Below are positions 1 through 4,924 of a stretch of 7,853 nucleotides of DNA, in pieces. Source of the DNA: Clostridiales bacterium (GTDB lineage: Bacteria > Bacillota_A > Clostridia > Lachnospirales > Lachnospiraceae). The DNA lies in NCBI GenBank assembly GCA_030154385.1, contig JASKJZ010000110.1, positions 1-7,853 on the forward strand, in the 5' to 3' direction. The notes under the pieces are model-generated. The model did not search any database. It was given only the letters and a program-made list of their open reading frames with translations, and was not told where the DNA came from. The translations under genes were made by a program, and so were the position numbers. Numbering within the stretch: position 1 is the stretch's first letter; each line of letters begins with the position of its first letter.

Positions 1-88
1 CCTCCATGAATTGTTCGTCGTTCATTGCACGCTTGCAGATATAATCAAACTGATTTTCAATGGTTGTCTGAAAAGAAGATGGCTTCAT
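1..88 (-). CDS. orf7: Orf7-like sigma-70-family regulator of Tn916 type, N-terminal part only
   Basis: The first 29 codons of a gene running off the left edge. The product begins MKPSSFQTTIENQFDYICKR, which I recognise as the conserved start of the Tn916 Orf7 family, small sigma-70-like regulators. In Tn916 these drive expression through the recombination genes and, in the circular form, into the transfer genes. The next residues (AMNDEQFME) differ from the Tn916 sequence I recall, so the rest of the gene may diverge or be rearranged. The ATG follows a G-rich stretch (GGGGGGGGGAGATACC) that serves as the ribosome binding site. A terminator hairpin lies about 70 bases upstream. Tn916 has the divergent orf9 repressor next to it; here the cargo island takes that position. 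Confidence 0.7.
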   Translation of the reverse strand, partial: MKPSSFQTTIENQFDYICKRAMNDEQFME

Positions 89-95
89 GGTATCT

Positions 96-104
96 CCCCC
101 CCCC
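96..104 (-). promoter_or_regulatory. Nine-base G run acting as the orf7 ribosome binding site
   Basis: Nine consecutive C on the plus strand (G on the coding strand) directly precede GAGATACC and the orf7 start codon. The G run provides the Shine-Dalgarno pairing. Long G runs are prone to slippage, so its length could vary between cells and tune orf7 translation. That effect is inference. Confidence 0.4.
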
Positions 105-154
105 TTTCTTGCCATGAAAGAGGGGATACACTCCTTTGCCTCTCCTTTCACACT

Positions 155-190
155 AAAAAAAAATGCTCGACTGCTTAACGCAATCGAGCA
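155..190 (-). terminator. Rho-independent terminator or attenuator upstream of orf7
   Basis: On the minus strand an 11-bp stem (TGCTCGATTGC pairing with GCAGTCGAGCA, one G-U pair) closes a 5-base GTTAA loop and is followed by nine T. The hairpin lies about 70 bases before the orf7 start and faces towards it. A TATAAT box on the minus strand at 208-213 would start a short transcript through it, giving a leader-attenuator layout. No convincing -35 box accompanies that -10. It may simply end transcripts coming from the cargo. Confidence 0.75.
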
Positions 191-470
191 CAAAGAAATT
201 ATTAACAATTATATGATGATGTGTACGTTCATATTGGTAGCCAAAGTATTCAGTGAACTTATAATTATTTTTTTAATGACACATCTATGTAGAAATATGT
301 TATGAAAATAACTTAAAATCGCTGTGGCAAATATGCAGGAGTGTAGTATGTGAAGACCAGCACAAAATTATCTCCTAAAAACTTTATCAGTTTGAAAAGT
401 GGAATATTTAGGGATACTGTGACGCCCACCAAAACAGCGTTATTGTATTTATAATAAATTATTTAGTATT
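191..470. other. AT-rich stretch without a recognisable gene
   Basis: No convincing coding frame on either strand. A TATAAT on the minus strand at 208-213 is the only promoter-like box. The left junction of the cargo island with the Tn916 backbone probably lies in this stretch, but I see no flanking repeat marking it. Confidence 0.5.
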
Positions 471-507
471 ATAAAAAATGCAGGGCATACAGCCCTACAT
501 TTTTTAT
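471..507. terminator. Bidirectional terminator hairpin
   Basis: ATAAAAAATG and CATTTTTTAT form the outer 10 bp, followed by one C/A mismatch, an inner 5-bp AGGGC/GCCCT stem and an ATACA loop. The A and T tracts flank a GC-rich core, so the hairpin can terminate transcription in either direction. On the minus strand it lies about 70 bases beyond the stop of the 54-residue membrane protein gene and is the natural end of the secreted-protein operon. Confidence 0.75.
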
Positions 508-578
508 GAAAAACTTTTATTGAGTCATAGATATATAAGCAGTTCTCTTAATCTCTTGACTATAGAAACTCTGAATTT

Positions 579-743
579 TTACTTACATCTTTTTAGTAAA
601 ATCCAAAATAGCACCAAAACAATAGCAATCAATCCAACAAAAACCTGCATATTAAAAATATTAAAAAAGTAGAGAATAAACAAAGTAACTATAAGGCAAC
701 TGGTTATTATCTTTAATAACAGTTTGCTATTGTTTTTCTTCAT
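579..743 (-). CDS. Small two-helix membrane protein, candidate immunity protein
   Basis: A 54-residue protein that starts MKKNNSKLLLK and ends LLKRCK. Positive charges at both ends enclose two hydrophobic stretches, about residues 12-30 and 33-50, so a hairpin membrane protein with both ends in the cytoplasm is likely. Its ATG overlaps the stop codon of the upstream secreted protein (TAATG), and its AGGTGG ribosome binding site lies inside the last codons of that gene. The two are therefore translationally coupled. Small membrane proteins in this position next to a secreted protein often give self-immunity to bacteriocins, so that role is plausible, but I recognise no family. A terminator hairpin follows at 471-507. 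Reality of the gene is well supported by the overlap and ribosome binding site; function is inference. Confidence 0.72.
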   Translation of the reverse strand: MKKNNSKLLLKIITSCLIVTLFILYFFNIFNMQVFVGLIAIVLVLFWILLKRCK

Positions 744-1372
744 TATTGCCACCTAATATTACTAACTGCTGGAAAGATTAGCTTCGAACCAGGAATTAAT
801 TCACCAATACCAGCCTTAATGTAGTTATAGTCAAACGCAATTCCACCAGGACACAATGCAACAGCTACTCCAAGTGTAGACAGAATTTTCGATACCAAAG
901 GTTCAGGAATCCAGATTCCTCCAACACTTACACCAGCACCGATTAAGTTAATTGTTGTTTTTGACAGGTAAATAGTTGCGCCCCACCAATGAAAATCAAT
1001 TTTTGTAACTCCTTCGTTAAAGCTTGCTACCGCAAATTCAGTTCTTCCTTCATCTTGTGGTAAAACCACAAAAACTTCTCCACTTGAGAAATCTGCCATT
1101 GCGATATTAGAATTTGTTACTGCAAGGCATTCATTCAAAAGCGCATAATCTGACTGCGCTAGAGCATCTTGGGCTCCTGTTTTTATTAAGAATTTATTAG
1201 CTTCATCATCATATGTAACCCATTCATTAAGAGTATTCTTCTGTGTCTGACTTAGGGTCGGGGTTTCTTTCAGTGTATTTGCTTTTTCAGCAGCAAAAAC
1301 AGTAGTTGTTGAAGAAAACATCATCATTGTAATCAACATAAATGCCATAAAAGAACGCAAGTGTTTTTTCAT
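743..1372 (-). CDS. Secreted protein of unknown family, bacteriocin-like candidate
   Basis: A 209-residue protein with a clear signal peptide: MKKHLRSF, a methionine-rich hydrophobic core, then VFA|AEK with cleavage after about residue 27. The mature part has a polar N-terminal half and a C-terminal half with notable motifs: KIDFHWWG at 124-131, two hydrophobic glycine-rich segments near 141-153 and 159-174, GGIWIPEP at 151-158 and CPGGIAFDYNY at 174-184. It has only two cysteines (82 and 174). I chose the ATG at 1372 because it lies 9 bases after the SD AAGGAGAT; the in-frame GTG at 1381 is only about 2 bases from it. Transcription starts about 127 bases upstream from a strong promoter inside a large palindrome. 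The amphipathic C-terminus and the coupled membrane protein suggest a bacteriocin-like export product. An unrelated cell-surface role is equally open. Confidence 0.78.
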   Translation of the reverse strand: MKKHLRSFMAFMLITMMMFSSTTTVFAAEKANTLKETPTLSQTQKNTLNEWVTYDDEANKFLIKTGAQDALAQSDYALLNECLAVTNSNIAMADFSSGEVFVVLPQDEGRTEFAVASFNEGVTKIDFHWWGATIYLSKTTINLIGAGVSVGGIWIPEPLVSKILSTLGVAVALCPGGIAFDYNYIKAGIGELIPGSKLIFPAVSNIRWQ

Positions 1373-1390
1373 AATTTTCACATCTCCTTT

Positions 1391-1450
1391 TTAGTTTTCC
1401 TTTTCATCTGAAAATAATTTACCAGTTCTAATTAAGTTATTTAAAAGAAT
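1391..1450 (-). other. Possible leader peptide frame with an ATT start
   Basis: A near-perfect Shine-Dalgarno GGAGGTGATT (minus strand, 1453-1462) is followed 2 bases later by ATT and 19 open codons reading ILLNNLIRTGKLFSDEKEN. The TAA lies just before the ribosome binding site of the secreted protein gene. No ATG, GTG or TTG is in range, so either a rare ATT start is used, an ATG has mutated, or the SD-like sequence only binds ribosomes. Confidence 0.25.
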
Positions 1451-1462
1451 GTAATCACCTCC

Positions 1463-1523
1463 AAATACAAGTTGTATAATGACATTACAATTTATTTATA
1501 ATGTCATTATAAAACTTGTATTT
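1463..1523. promoter_or_regulatory. 61-bp palindromic operator between the divergent operons
   Basis: Two 27-base arms (1463-1489 and 1497-1523) are inverted copies of each other with 25 of 27 positions matching, separated by 7 bases. Each arm contains its own small palindrome, TAATGACATTA at 1477-1487 and TAATGTCATTA at 1499-1509, whose centres are 22 bp (two helical turns) apart. The left arm also contains TACAAGTTGTA, which resembles the TACA/TGTA half-sites of BlaI/MecI/CopY operators. The right-arm palindrome includes the -10 box of the minus-strand promoter, so a bound repressor would block it. The adjacent BlaI-like protein is the obvious candidate; binding is inference. Confidence 0.75.
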
Positions 1524-1534
1524 AAAAACGTCAA
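1506..1534 (-). promoter_or_regulatory. Promoter of the secreted-protein operon
   Basis: On the minus strand TTGACG (1529-1534), a 17-base spacer and a perfect TATAAT (1506-1511) form a strong sigma-A promoter. The -10 lies inside the right arm of the 61-bp palindrome and the predicted start point, near 1499, is within it too. That makes it an ideal target for repression. Confidence 0.75.
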
Positions 1535-1572
1535 TTAATTTTTTGATATTTTTTTATAGTGTTATTTGATAA

Positions 1573-1601
1573 TTGACACAACAAATTAATAGTATTATTA
1601 T
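1573..1601 (+). promoter_or_regulatory. Promoter of the BlaI/BlaR1-like operon
   Basis: TTGACA (1573-1578), a 17-base spacer and TATTAT (1596-1601) give a near-consensus sigma-A promoter about 37 bases before the repressor start codon. It lies about 50 bp from the edge of the large palindrome, so any autoregulation from that site would not be by direct overlap. Confidence 0.75.
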
Positions 1602-1637
1602 AGATATATCAATAAACTCCAAAGAAAGGCAGATTAA

Positions 1638-2069
1638 ATGTCAAGTAACAAAAATGATTTAAAAATTACAAATAGAGAAAAAGATGTGCTTGAAGTGCTA
1701 TGGAACAGTGATTCTCCTTTATTAGCATCTGATATTCCCAAAATAAACGCTTCTTTAAATATAAGTTCTGTTCAGTTAGCTTTAAGAAATCTATTATCTA
1801 AAAATATCATTGAAGTGGCTGATATAGTATACAGCGGAACTGTTTTGTCCCGGAGCTATCGTACATTAATCAGTAGAGAAGATTTCTTTAGTAACGAGGT
1901 TATAAATAGTTTTAAAAAATTAGATAGAACGATAACTACGAAAAACATTGTAGCAACGCTTCTTAAACATGAAAAAAATGAAGCTAATACAATTAAAGAA
2001 TTGGAAAAGTTGCTTGAAGAAAGAAAAAAACAACTAAGCCAAGAAGATAAAAAGGAAAAGGAGGAATAG
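1638..2069 (+). CDS. BlaI/MecI-family winged-helix repressor
   Basis: A 143-residue protein with the hallmark N-terminus of the family (LKITNREKDVLEVLWNSDSPLLASDI, about residues 8-33), a recognition helix region near SVQLALRNLLSKNIIEV (44-60), a wing (about 61-75) and a charged helical C-terminus for dimerisation. BlaI proteins bind operators as dimers and are inactivated by cleavage when the partner BlaR1-type protease is activated. Length is slightly above the usual ~125 because of a Lys/Glu-rich tail. A ribosome binding site (AAAGG) precedes the ATG at 8 bases, with a near-consensus promoter upstream. The protease gene follows after 6 bases, its ribosome binding site inside this gene's end, so the two are one operon. 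The likely target is the palindrome at 1463-1523. The natural signal is probably not a beta-lactam, since the partner lacks the antibiotic sensor. Confidence 0.85.
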   Translation: MSSNKNDLKITNREKDVLEVLWNSDSPLLASDIPKINASLNISSVQLALRNLLSKNIIEVADIVYSGTVLSRSYRTLISREDFFSNEVINSFKKLDRTITTKNIVATLLKHEKNEANTIKELEKLLEERKKQLSQEDKKEKEE

Positions 2070-2075
2070 AATAAT

Positions 2076-3239
2076 ATGTTCTTCTCACCTTCCTCACTAT
2101 TATCTGTTATGTTCTTATGTAGTTTGCTTATTGTATTTATTTGGTTTTATTTAAGCAATATAGATAGAATGGCTCAAATAGGCATAAAAAGTATTTTCAT
2201 TATTATTGGTTTGATAGTAATACGGCTTACGTTTCCCTTCGAGTTCACTTTTTCTAAAACCTTTGCCAGTAAATATTTAATGACAAATATTTTAGGTGTC
2301 TTACACACACCTGTTATAACTGTATTAAATAAAACATTTACAATACTTCATATTGGATTCTTCTTATGGGTGATTGGGATAATAATTACTACTATCTCCA
2401 CAATAAAAACCCACGTTCAATTTGGACAAGTTGTTAAGCAACTACCAATCTTATATGATATAAAGATAAATAAGTTATTACATACAATTACACAAGATTA
2501 TAAGAAGTCTGTATCATTTCAAGTGATTCATTCAAACTTAATTTCTGCACCTATGCTTTATGGTCTTCGCAACCCTAAAATAATAGTTCCTACAGTGGAT
2601 TTAACTTATAAAGAATGGCACTTTATACTAAAACATGAAATAAGTCATTATTATAATAGAGATTTACAGCTTAAAATGTTTGTTCAGCTATTACGAATCA
2701 TATACTGGTGGAATCCTTTTGTGTATCTTCTTAACACTCAAATCGACAAAATGCTCGAATTTAGGGCTGATTTAGAAGTTACTAAAGCATTAAGTGAATA
2801 TGAAAAAACGGAATATTTAGATTGCTTGTTGAAAGTTGCTAAGGGCTTGTCTTTCAAAGAGCACAATTATTATTCGGTAGCTTTTGAAAGTGGAAAAACC
2901 TCTGTGCTTTCTCAAAGATTCCGATTAATACTCGAAAATTATAAGCACTCAAATAATAAGCGTTTATCGACTATTTTAATGATTATCCCGTTAATACTGT
3001 TACTGTACTTCTCATTTTTTTCTGTTTTTGAACCCTATGCAATACCTCCTGATGATGCCGCAAATACTGTTGAATTAACAGAAGATGCAAGTTATTTAGT
3101 GTTAAATTCAAACGGAGGATATGATGTTTATATAAACAATATTTTTTTTGCGACTGTTCATAAAATTAAAGATTCTTATTCAAATTTAAAAGTTTATAAT
3201 AATTTAGAGGAGGCAAAAGAATATGAAAACAAGAAATAA
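2076..3239 (+). CDS. BlaR1-like M56 membrane zinc protease with a non-penicillin-binding sensor
   Basis: A 387-residue integral membrane protein. Hydrophobic segments at about 8-27, 36-54, 87-108 and 297-318 match the four-helix layout of BlaR1/MecR1. The zinc protease motif is intact: HEISH at 187-191, followed by WWNPFVYLL (211-219) and LEFRAD (227-232), which should supply the third zinc ligand. S. aureus BlaR1 (~585 residues) ends in a penicillin-binding domain of about 250 residues. Here only about 70 extracellular residues follow the last helix, containing LVLNSNGGYDVYINNIFFATV (341-361) and ending in a charged tail. The protein therefore senses something other than covalent beta-lactam binding, perhaps a peptide or envelope signal. 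It follows the repressor gene by 6 bases and overlaps the next gene by 17. Protease family is firm; ligand unknown. Confidence 0.85.
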   Translation: MFFSPSSLLSVMFLCSLLIVFIWFYLSNIDRMAQIGIKSIFIIIGLIVIRLTFPFEFTFSKTFASKYLMTNILGVLHTPVITVLNKTFTILHIGFFLWVIGIIITTISTIKTHVQFGQVVKQLPILYDIKINKLLHTITQDYKKSVSFQVIHSNLISAPMLYGLRNPKIIVPTVDLTYKEWHFILKHEISHYYNRDLQLKMFVQLLRIIYWWNPFVYLLNTQIDKMLEFRADLEVTKALSEYEKTEYLDCLLKVAKGLSFKEHNYYSVAFESGKTSVLSQRFRLILENYKHSNNKRLSTILMIIPLILLLYFSFFSVFEPYAIPPDDAANTVELTEDASYLVLNSNGGYDVYINNIFFATVHKIKDSYSNLKVYNNLEEAKEYENKK

Positions 3240-3498
3240 GAAACTATTATTATTCGTACCAGCAATAATCGCTTTAACTTTATCAGAGGAAGCATATGCT
3301 CAAGCTAATCCAGCAGATATCCCATACCTTGCAACAAATACAGTACAGAGTGACACTGTCTCAAAAACAGGTGAATATATTGCAGTTCCATTTGCAGATA
3401 TAACTGGGTGGCGATATAAAGCCATCAATGGAGAAATGTATCGCAGACAATATAATTATTCAAAACAGGAATGGATAGGGGAATGGGAATTGTGTTAA
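3223..3498 (+). CDS. Small secreted protein, third gene of the BlaI/BlaR1-like operon
   Basis: A 91-residue protein with a signal peptide (MKTRNKKLLLFVPAIIALTL, cleavage after AYA at about residue 26), leaving a mature protein of about 65 residues. The C-terminal block GWRYKAINGEMYRRQYNYS (62-80) followed by WIGEWELC is rich in Trp, Tyr and Arg and looks like a compact beta domain with a single terminal cysteine. I have an impression of similar C-termini in small exported Firmicutes proteins but cannot name a family. The start overlaps the protease gene by 17 bases and a strong GGAGG lies 9 bases upstream, so the gene is translated as part of the operon. It may be the ligand or modulator of the neighbouring sensor, or a bacteriocin-like product. 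No clear terminator follows before the orf9 remnant. Confidence 0.75.
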   Translation: MKTRNKKLLLFVPAIIALTLSEEAYAQANPADIPYLATNTVQSDTVSKTGEYIAVPFADITGWRYKAINGEMYRRQYNYSKQEWIGEWELC

Positions 3499-3570
3499 GT
3501 TGAATTTATAAATTAACATACTCGTTTAATTTATTTCAAAATAAAAACATATATAATCTGTTATACATTA

Positions 3571-3770
3571 ATTAAAAACGGTGGTCAGCACACAAGCCTG
3601 CAAAACTTATATAAGCTTGTCACTCTTTTAAACGTATCGGTTGACAATTCTTAAATTAAGGAAGCCAACAAATCCACGCAGTGCAGACAGTTTGATGATA
3701 AGAGAGAAAGGATTGCAGATAGTTAGATACGGCAAAAGAGATTAAGGAAGTTGAAACAGAGGACGAATAA
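3571..3770 (+). pseudogene. orf9: Decayed C-terminal part of an Orf9-type XRE repressor
   Basis: Reading from ATTAAAAAC in the first frame gives IKNGGQHTSLQNLYKLVTLL followed by NVSVDN and a stop. This matches the end of the Cro/CI-type helix-turn-helix domain of Tn916 Orf9, which I recall as [26 protein letters not shown]. Beyond the stop the same frame gives KEANKSTQCRQFD, again like the Orf9 tail. The reading then has to shift frame to give DTAKEIKEVETEDE and the stop at 3770. The N-terminal DNA-binding half is missing, replaced by cargo. Orf9 represses the orf7 promoter in Tn916, so this control is lost here. Position and plus-strand orientation between orf13 and the cargo agree with Tn916 order. 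The exact 5' breakpoint is uncertain. Confidence 0.75.
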
Positions 3771-3808
3771 ATGTCCAAAACACAATTGAACAGTATCCGT
3801 AATGGGAA

Positions 3809-3859
3809 AGTTTCGGTAGTCGACTCACTTGTTATAAAGGAGCAGACTACCGGACTTTT
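3809..3859 (+). terminator. Terminator after the orf9 remnant
   Basis: CGGTAGTC at 3814-3821 pairs with GACTACCG at 3845-3852, and CTC/GAG extends the stem inwards around a loop of about 13 bases. A T-rich tail starting TTTTCTTTATTTT follows on the plus strand. It would end plus-strand transcripts of orf9 and, since no other terminator is seen, those of the BlaI/BlaR1-like operon. It may also act as a weaker stop for minus-strand transcription from the orf13 stub. Confidence 0.6.
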
Positions 3860-3873
3860 CTTTATTTTATATT

Positions 3874-4361
3874 TTACCAGTTCCCGTCCTTTTCCAGCAC
3901 CAAATCAAATTGTGATATTTGCGTTGCTTTTGTTTGATTATCCAGATATTTGACCGCCAATGAAACTGTGACTTGATTGCCGCTTCGGTTATAAACAGGA
4001 ATTATTAATTCCGAAAATACATAGTCTTTTCCAATTGGTTTTACCCCCCCGTCATTCACGTAATAGGACAATTCCTTTGCAGTAGCCGTAGGGTAAAGCT
4101 TGAAAAATGTAGTTAAAAACTCATTGATTTCATTGGTTGTCGCTACGTCTACCGTTCCGTCACTTTCCTTTGCCTTTGGCTCATAGCCGGATTTTACTGG
4201 TATACTGCAAATGGTGGGATTCTTTGTGATAACCATATTTCCAGAACCATCTACATAAACAACCACTTCATAAGCAGATCGTACTATCTTTTTATTTTCT
4301 CTTTCCGTAATAAGCTGGTCTACCGTAAAAGTCACAGAAAATTGATTCTCATTATCCTGTT
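3874..4361 (-). pseudogene. orf13: TcpC (Orf13) C-terminal fragment
   Basis: The open frame begins just after an in-frame TAA (4360-4362) and reads QDNENQFSVTFTVDQLITER through to EKDGNW and a TAA at 3874-3876. Motifs such as SAYEVVVYVDGSGNMVITKNP and EINEFLTTFFKLYPTATAKELSYY correspond to the C-terminal domain of Tn916 Orf13, the TcpC/VirB8-like channel protein. In a full TcpC (about 310 residues) this is the extracytoplasmic domain, and the membrane helix and first domain should precede it. They are absent. A GTG at 4335 could start a 153-residue product, but no ribosome binding site stands before it and it would lack a membrane anchor or signal. The 5' side is joined directly to the orf21 stub, marking a deletion junction. 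A non-functional remnant. Confidence 0.85.
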
Positions 4362-4579
4362 ATTCCTGCTACGCCCATACTGATAAGCAGATAAGGGAAA
4401 TTGATATGATTTATCTGCGAAAGGGAAATGTTCTTCCAGTCCATCTGCAAGATTACTTTCCCATGAAACAGCAGAACAATCAGCAGAAAGACCGGAAGCA
4501 GGGCGGCAATGATGAAATGGAAGACTAAATCCTTGTTCGTGGGGCGAATACGCTTACCGCGGGAAAGTATCTGTTTCAC
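4352..4579 (-). pseudogene. orf21: TcpA/FtsK coupling protein (Orf21), N-terminal 71 residues
   Basis: A 75-residue frame starting at GTG 4579, with AGGAGG 8 bases upstream. It opens with RGKRIRPTNKDLVFHFIIAA, closely matching the start of Tn916 Orf21, the FtsK/SpoIIIE-type ATPase that couples DNA to the conjugation channel. Residues 21-39 form the first membrane helix and the second begins near 63 (YLLISMGVAG). Then the match ends: TG and a TAA follow and the next bases belong to orf13. The full protein is about 460 residues, so the whole ATPase with its Walker motifs is gone. The intact ribosome binding site suggests that the truncated peptide may still be made. It is evidence of a large internal deletion that removed the transfer genes. 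Confidence 0.85.
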
Positions 4580-4600
4580 ACTGACAACCTCCTTTGAATT

Positions 4601-4636
4601 AAAAAAGCAGCTAATTCGTCAAGAACTAACTGCTTT
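4601..4636 (-). terminator. Rho-independent terminator of the zinc-ribbon gene
   Basis: On the minus strand AAAGCAGTTAGTTC, loop TTGAC and GAATTAGCTGCTTT pair over 14 positions (two non-Watson-Crick) and run into six T. It lies 25 bases beyond the zinc-ribbon stop codon and just before the ribosome binding site of the orf21 stub, so transcription from upstream should largely stop here. Confidence 0.75.
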
Positions 4637-4661
4637 ATATAAATAAATTTTGAGAGTACAG

Positions 4662-4841
4662 CTATTTGTTATGTGGGTTCTGAACAAGGTACATTGATAT
4701 CTCTCCACAAGTAGGACATATTGCTATTTTTATTCCATCTGTTTTTGGAGTTCCTCGCTCAATTTTAATTGAGCCATAGGTGTTCGCTTTTAGCATATAA
4801 CCTTCTTCCATTTGACATTGACATTGTTTACAAATTCTCAT
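4662..4841 (-). CDS. Small zinc-ribbon-like protein
   Basis: A 59-residue protein starting MRICKQCQCQMEEGYMLK. CxxC at positions 4-7 (with a further Cys at 9) and CPTC at 42-45 form the two halves of a likely zinc ribbon. Between them lies a short polar stretch, and the end reads ISMYLVQNPHNK. Proteins of this kind are usually nucleic-acid-binding or structural, but no exact role can be given. GGAGGA stands 6 bases before the ATG. A promoter (TTGTGT, 17 bases, TAAAAT) and a terminator enclose the gene, so it is a self-contained unit between orf22 and the orf21 stub. As I recall Tn916, those two genes are nearly adjacent there, so this looks like an inserted cassette. Confidence 0.75.
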   Translation of the reverse strand: MRICKQCQCQMEEGYMLKANTYGSIKIERGTPKTDGIKIAICPTCGEISMYLVQNPHNK

Positions 4842-4882
4842 AGTCCTTCCTCCTTATCAAAATTTAATTCATCATATAGTAT

Positions 4883-4911
4883 ATTTTAACATCTGTATTC
4901 TACATACACAA
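4883..4911 (-). promoter_or_regulatory. Promoter of the zinc-ribbon gene
   Basis: On the minus strand TTGTGT (4906-4911), 17 bases and TAAAAT (4883-4888) resemble a sigma-A promoter. A second box, TATACT, follows directly. It lies just after the orf22 stop codon and about 40 bases before the zinc-ribbon start. Confidence 0.55.
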
Positions 4912-4924
4912 CACTTCCAATGGC

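Noticed and set aside
87..305. 72-codon plus-strand frame
   Set aside because: It overlaps the start of orf7 and the terminator hairpin, has no ribosome binding site and its composition follows simple AT-rich DNA.
478..672. 64-codon plus-strand frame
   Set aside because: It begins inside the bidirectional terminator and is antisense to the 54-residue membrane protein gene, which has a much better start context.
1463..1523. Terminator instead of an operator
   Set aside because: The palindrome is AT-rich without a GC core, contains a consensus -10 box and lies between divergent promoters.
1638..3239. Beta-lactam resistance locus
   Set aside because: The BlaI and BlaR1-like genes alone would suggest it, but there is no beta-lactamase or penicillin-binding protein gene and the sensor lacks the penicillin-binding domain.
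3499..3570. Terminator after the small secreted protein gene
   Set aside because: Only a weak AT-rich palindrome (AATTTATAAATT) is present, with no stable stem or T tract.
3771..3953. 60-codon plus-strand frame directly after the orf9 remnant
   Set aside because: It passes through the terminator hairpin and continues antisense to the orf13 remnant, and no ribosome binding site precedes it.
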